The translations under genes were made by a program, and so were the position numbers. A stretch of 64,000 bases of DNA, taken from assembly GCA_965262665.1 (NCBI GenBank), contig CBDHFR010000003.1, forward strand, positions 1,116,001 through 1,180,000, read 5' to 3'. The notes below the pieces were generated by a model that ran no database searches, had not been told where the DNA came from, and worked only from the letters and a program-made list of their open reading frames with translations. Position 1 is the stretch's first letter. Every line of letters begins with the position of its first letter. The DNA is from CBDBND01 sp965262665 (GTDB lineage Bacteria > Pseudomonadota > Alphaproteobacteria > Rhodospirillales > Rhodospirillaceae). Shown piece by piece: positions 62,687-64,000 of the stretch.

Positions 62687-63637
62687 ATGACAACCACCCG
62701 CAGAGACACACTTAAGTACACGGGTGCCGCCATTGCCCTGATGTCCGGGCCCCGCGCCGCCTCTGCCGAGACGCGGTCGGAAAGCAACCCCTATGCGGTC
62801 AGGTCCGGACCCATGCCCGTGCCCTATGTGCCGAGGCGCGGCTATGCGGATGGCCCCTTCGGACAGGTCCATTTCCGCGACACTGGCGAAGGACGGCCCT
62901 TGATACTGTGTCCACAGGCGCCCATGACCTCACGCCAGTTCGAGAACGTGTACGAACCCCTCGCGCGCCGGGGAATCCGGGCTATCGGCGTTGATTCGCC
63001 TGGTTTTGGAGAATCCGACCCTACGCCCTTCGTGCCCACGGTCAGTGACTGGGCCGACGCAGTGCCAGCCGTGCTCGACCATCTGGGCATCGAAAAGGCC
63101 GACGTACTCGGCCACCACACCGGCGGCATGGTGGCGACGGAAGTGGCGATCCTTTTTCGGGAACGGGTGAACAAACTCGTCATCAACGGTCCTTTGCCTA
63201 TGGGCGAGGAGGAGCGCAGCAATTTCCTCAAGTTCGTCGAGGAAGGCGAGATCAACTTCGTCCACCAGACCGACGGCAGCCACATGCAGAACGCCTTCGC
63301 CACCCGCTACCGCATGTACGTCAACGGCGGAGGAACTCCGGACCCGAAGGTTATCACCCGTTACACAGTGGAGCGTTTCCAGGGATACGCGCCGTTCTGG
63401 ACCGGTCACCACGCCGCATTCATCTATGACCACAATGCGGCGCTCATGAAGGTCAAGGTCCCTACCCTGATCCTTACCAACACAGGCGATCAGATCTACG
63501 AAAACGCCAAGCTGGCCGCGCAGATGCGACCCGACTTTGCCTATGTAGAACTGCAAGGCGGCGGCATCGACATCGTCGATCAGATGCCCGAAGAATGGGC
63601 CGACGCGGTGGTAAAGTTTCTCAACGGTTCGGCCTAA
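62687..63637 (+). CDS. Tat-exported alpha/beta hydrolase-fold protein with His at the nucleophile position
   Basis: A 316-residue protein starting at 62687 after GGAAAGGA. Twin-arginine signal TTTRRDTLKYTGAAIALMSG, cut near ASAET. The hydrolase body (GYADGPFGQVHFRDTGEG, LCPQAPMTSRQFENVYEPLA, IGVDSPGFGESDPTP) is closely related to the cytosolic protein at 20608. The elbow is GHHTGG with His 144 in place of Ser. NTGDQIYE supplies the Asp, and the C-terminal loop reads QGGGIDIVDQMPEEW without the usual His. Pairing with the cytosolic relative suggests a conserved subfamily with its own chemistry. Confidence 0.82.
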   Translation: MTTTRRDTLKYTGAAIALMSGPRAASAETRSESNPYAVRSGPMPVPYVPRRGYADGPFGQVHFRDTGEGRPLILCPQAPMTSRQFENVYEPLARRGIRAIGVDSPGFGESDPTPFVPTVSDWADAVPAVLDHLGIEKADVLGHHTGGMVATEVAILFRERVNKLVINGPLPMGEEERSNFLKFVEEGEINFVHQTDGSHMQNAFATRYRMYVNGGGTPDPKVITRYTVERFQGYAPFWTGHHAAFIYDHNAALMKVKVPTLILTNTGDQIYENAKLAAQMRPDFAYVELQGGGIDIVDQMPEEWADAVVKFLNGSA

Positions 63638-63670
63638 CCGATCAACCTTTGTTCGACTCATAGGGCCCTA

Positions 63671-63841
63671 ATGGCTATGCGAATATCGAATCGCAGGACG
63701 GTATTACAATATGCAGCCTTCTCTTTTGTAGTCCTGACCTCTGCCTGTTCACCGACAACGGACATAATGGAGGCAACAGCTGATGTTTCTGGCGGAGACG
63801 GAGGAGAACCTGCGGAAGTCAGGTTCTTCGGCGAAGCCTAG
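63671..63841 (+). pseudogene. Tat/lipoprotein N-terminal fragment
   Basis: ATG 63671 begins MAMRISNRRTVLQYAAFSFV followed by VLTSACSP, an RR motif and a lipobox-like LTSAC. After about 48 codons it runs into sequence derived from the antisense of a glycosyltransferase gene and stops at 63841. So the gene was cut and its rest is lost. It lies 33 bp downstream of the hydrolase gene. Confidence 0.55.
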
Positions 63842-64000
63842 TGTCATGTCGTGCCAGACCCGGCGCACACAGAAATTGATGGGGTTGGATTCATCGAGAG
63901 AAAGATGCCATTGGTCGTGAATCGGCATGTTGATGTGCATTTTGATAAACACATATCCCAGATCATCACGGTCCAATAGATGCTCAAGGCACAGTGAGAT
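63749..64000 (-). pseudogene. glycosyltransferase family 2 fragment (runs off window)
   Basis: On the minus strand the translation (DRDDLGYVFIKMHINMPIHD, LDESNPINFCVRRVWHDMTL, GFAEEPDFR) is a close match to the middle of the enzyme at 24597. Homology ends near 63815 and the frame goes on with unrelated RFSSVSARN to 63749. The C-terminal third is missing; the N-terminal side continues beyond the window. It joins the cut lipoprotein gene, so the two meet at a rearrangement. Confidence 0.75.

Overview
The window looks like part of an alphaproteobacterial chromosome, probably from the Rhodospirillales side of the class. The main grounds are the conserved rpsT / dnaA-dnaN-recF-gyrB block, the divergent mutM and ubiE-ubiB-coaBC-dut block, and a cytochrome c maturation operon (ccmC-D-E-F-G-H-I) with an SCO gene. 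This assignment is an inference from gene order and protein families; no rRNA or tRNA gene was seen.

Layout, left to right. 1-4142 (minus): a tightly coupled operon of an AI-2E family permease, a ProXp-ala-like prolyl-tRNA deacylase, a ChrR-like cupin and a TRAP transporter (dctP, dctQ, start of dctM), mostly with start/stop overlaps of 1-4 nt. 4244-6046: a secreted tandem alpha/beta hydrolase. 6196-9230: mnmC, cut in two by an IS630-family element. 9353-10519: a 33-residue membrane peptide gene followed by a second IS630 type. 10557-14204: a small conserved gene, a DUF6502-type putative regulator with strong palindromes upstream, a DUF5666-type lipoprotein and an outer-membrane barrel protein. 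14274-17289: two tandem peptide-type ABC binding proteins. 17289-18352: a scrap zone of IS and gene fragments. 18353-25400: CpcT-like protein, NTP/NDP transporter, atypical hydrolase, small membrane proteins, a frameshifted DUF1838 gene, a TPR sulfotransferase and a family 2 glycosyltransferase. 25537-31408: further IS copies, LLM oxidoreductase, CoA-ester lyase, a response regulator, and a 446-bp element with perfect terminal repeats that carries one membrane-protein gene. 31463-39480: truncated kinase, moeB, dut, coaBC, ubiB, ubiE, mutM, a frameshifted enoyl-CoA hydratase and rpsT. 39721-41027: an ISAs1-type element wedged between rpsT and dnaA. 41243-50208: dnaA, dnaN, recF, gyrB, a ribbon-helix-helix gene and PBP1A. 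50259-59545: an IS fragment, SleB-type hydrolase, YgjP-type peptidase, YcgN-type protein, SCO and the ccm operon. 59603-64000: two ISAs1 elements, about 1 kb without a convincing gene, a Tat-exported atypical hydrolase and broken gene ends.

The housekeeping genes cover replication start, topology, repair of oxidised guanine, nucleotide hygiene, ubiquinone synthesis and cytochrome c assembly, which fits a respiring bacterium. Around them the genome is decaying and IS-rich. At least five IS types are present, several copies are truncated or fused to each other, and mnmC, the DUF1838 gene, the enoyl-CoA hydratase, lysE, the antibiotic-type kinase and a VOC gene are broken.

The most notable items are the 446-bp cargo-bearing mini-element with an 8-bp target duplication that reset the C-terminus of the response regulator; three alpha/beta hydrolases whose nucleophile elbow has no serine; an exact, frame-restoring IS insertion in mnmC; and an 18-bp repeat that expands inside the transposase of an ISAs1 element.
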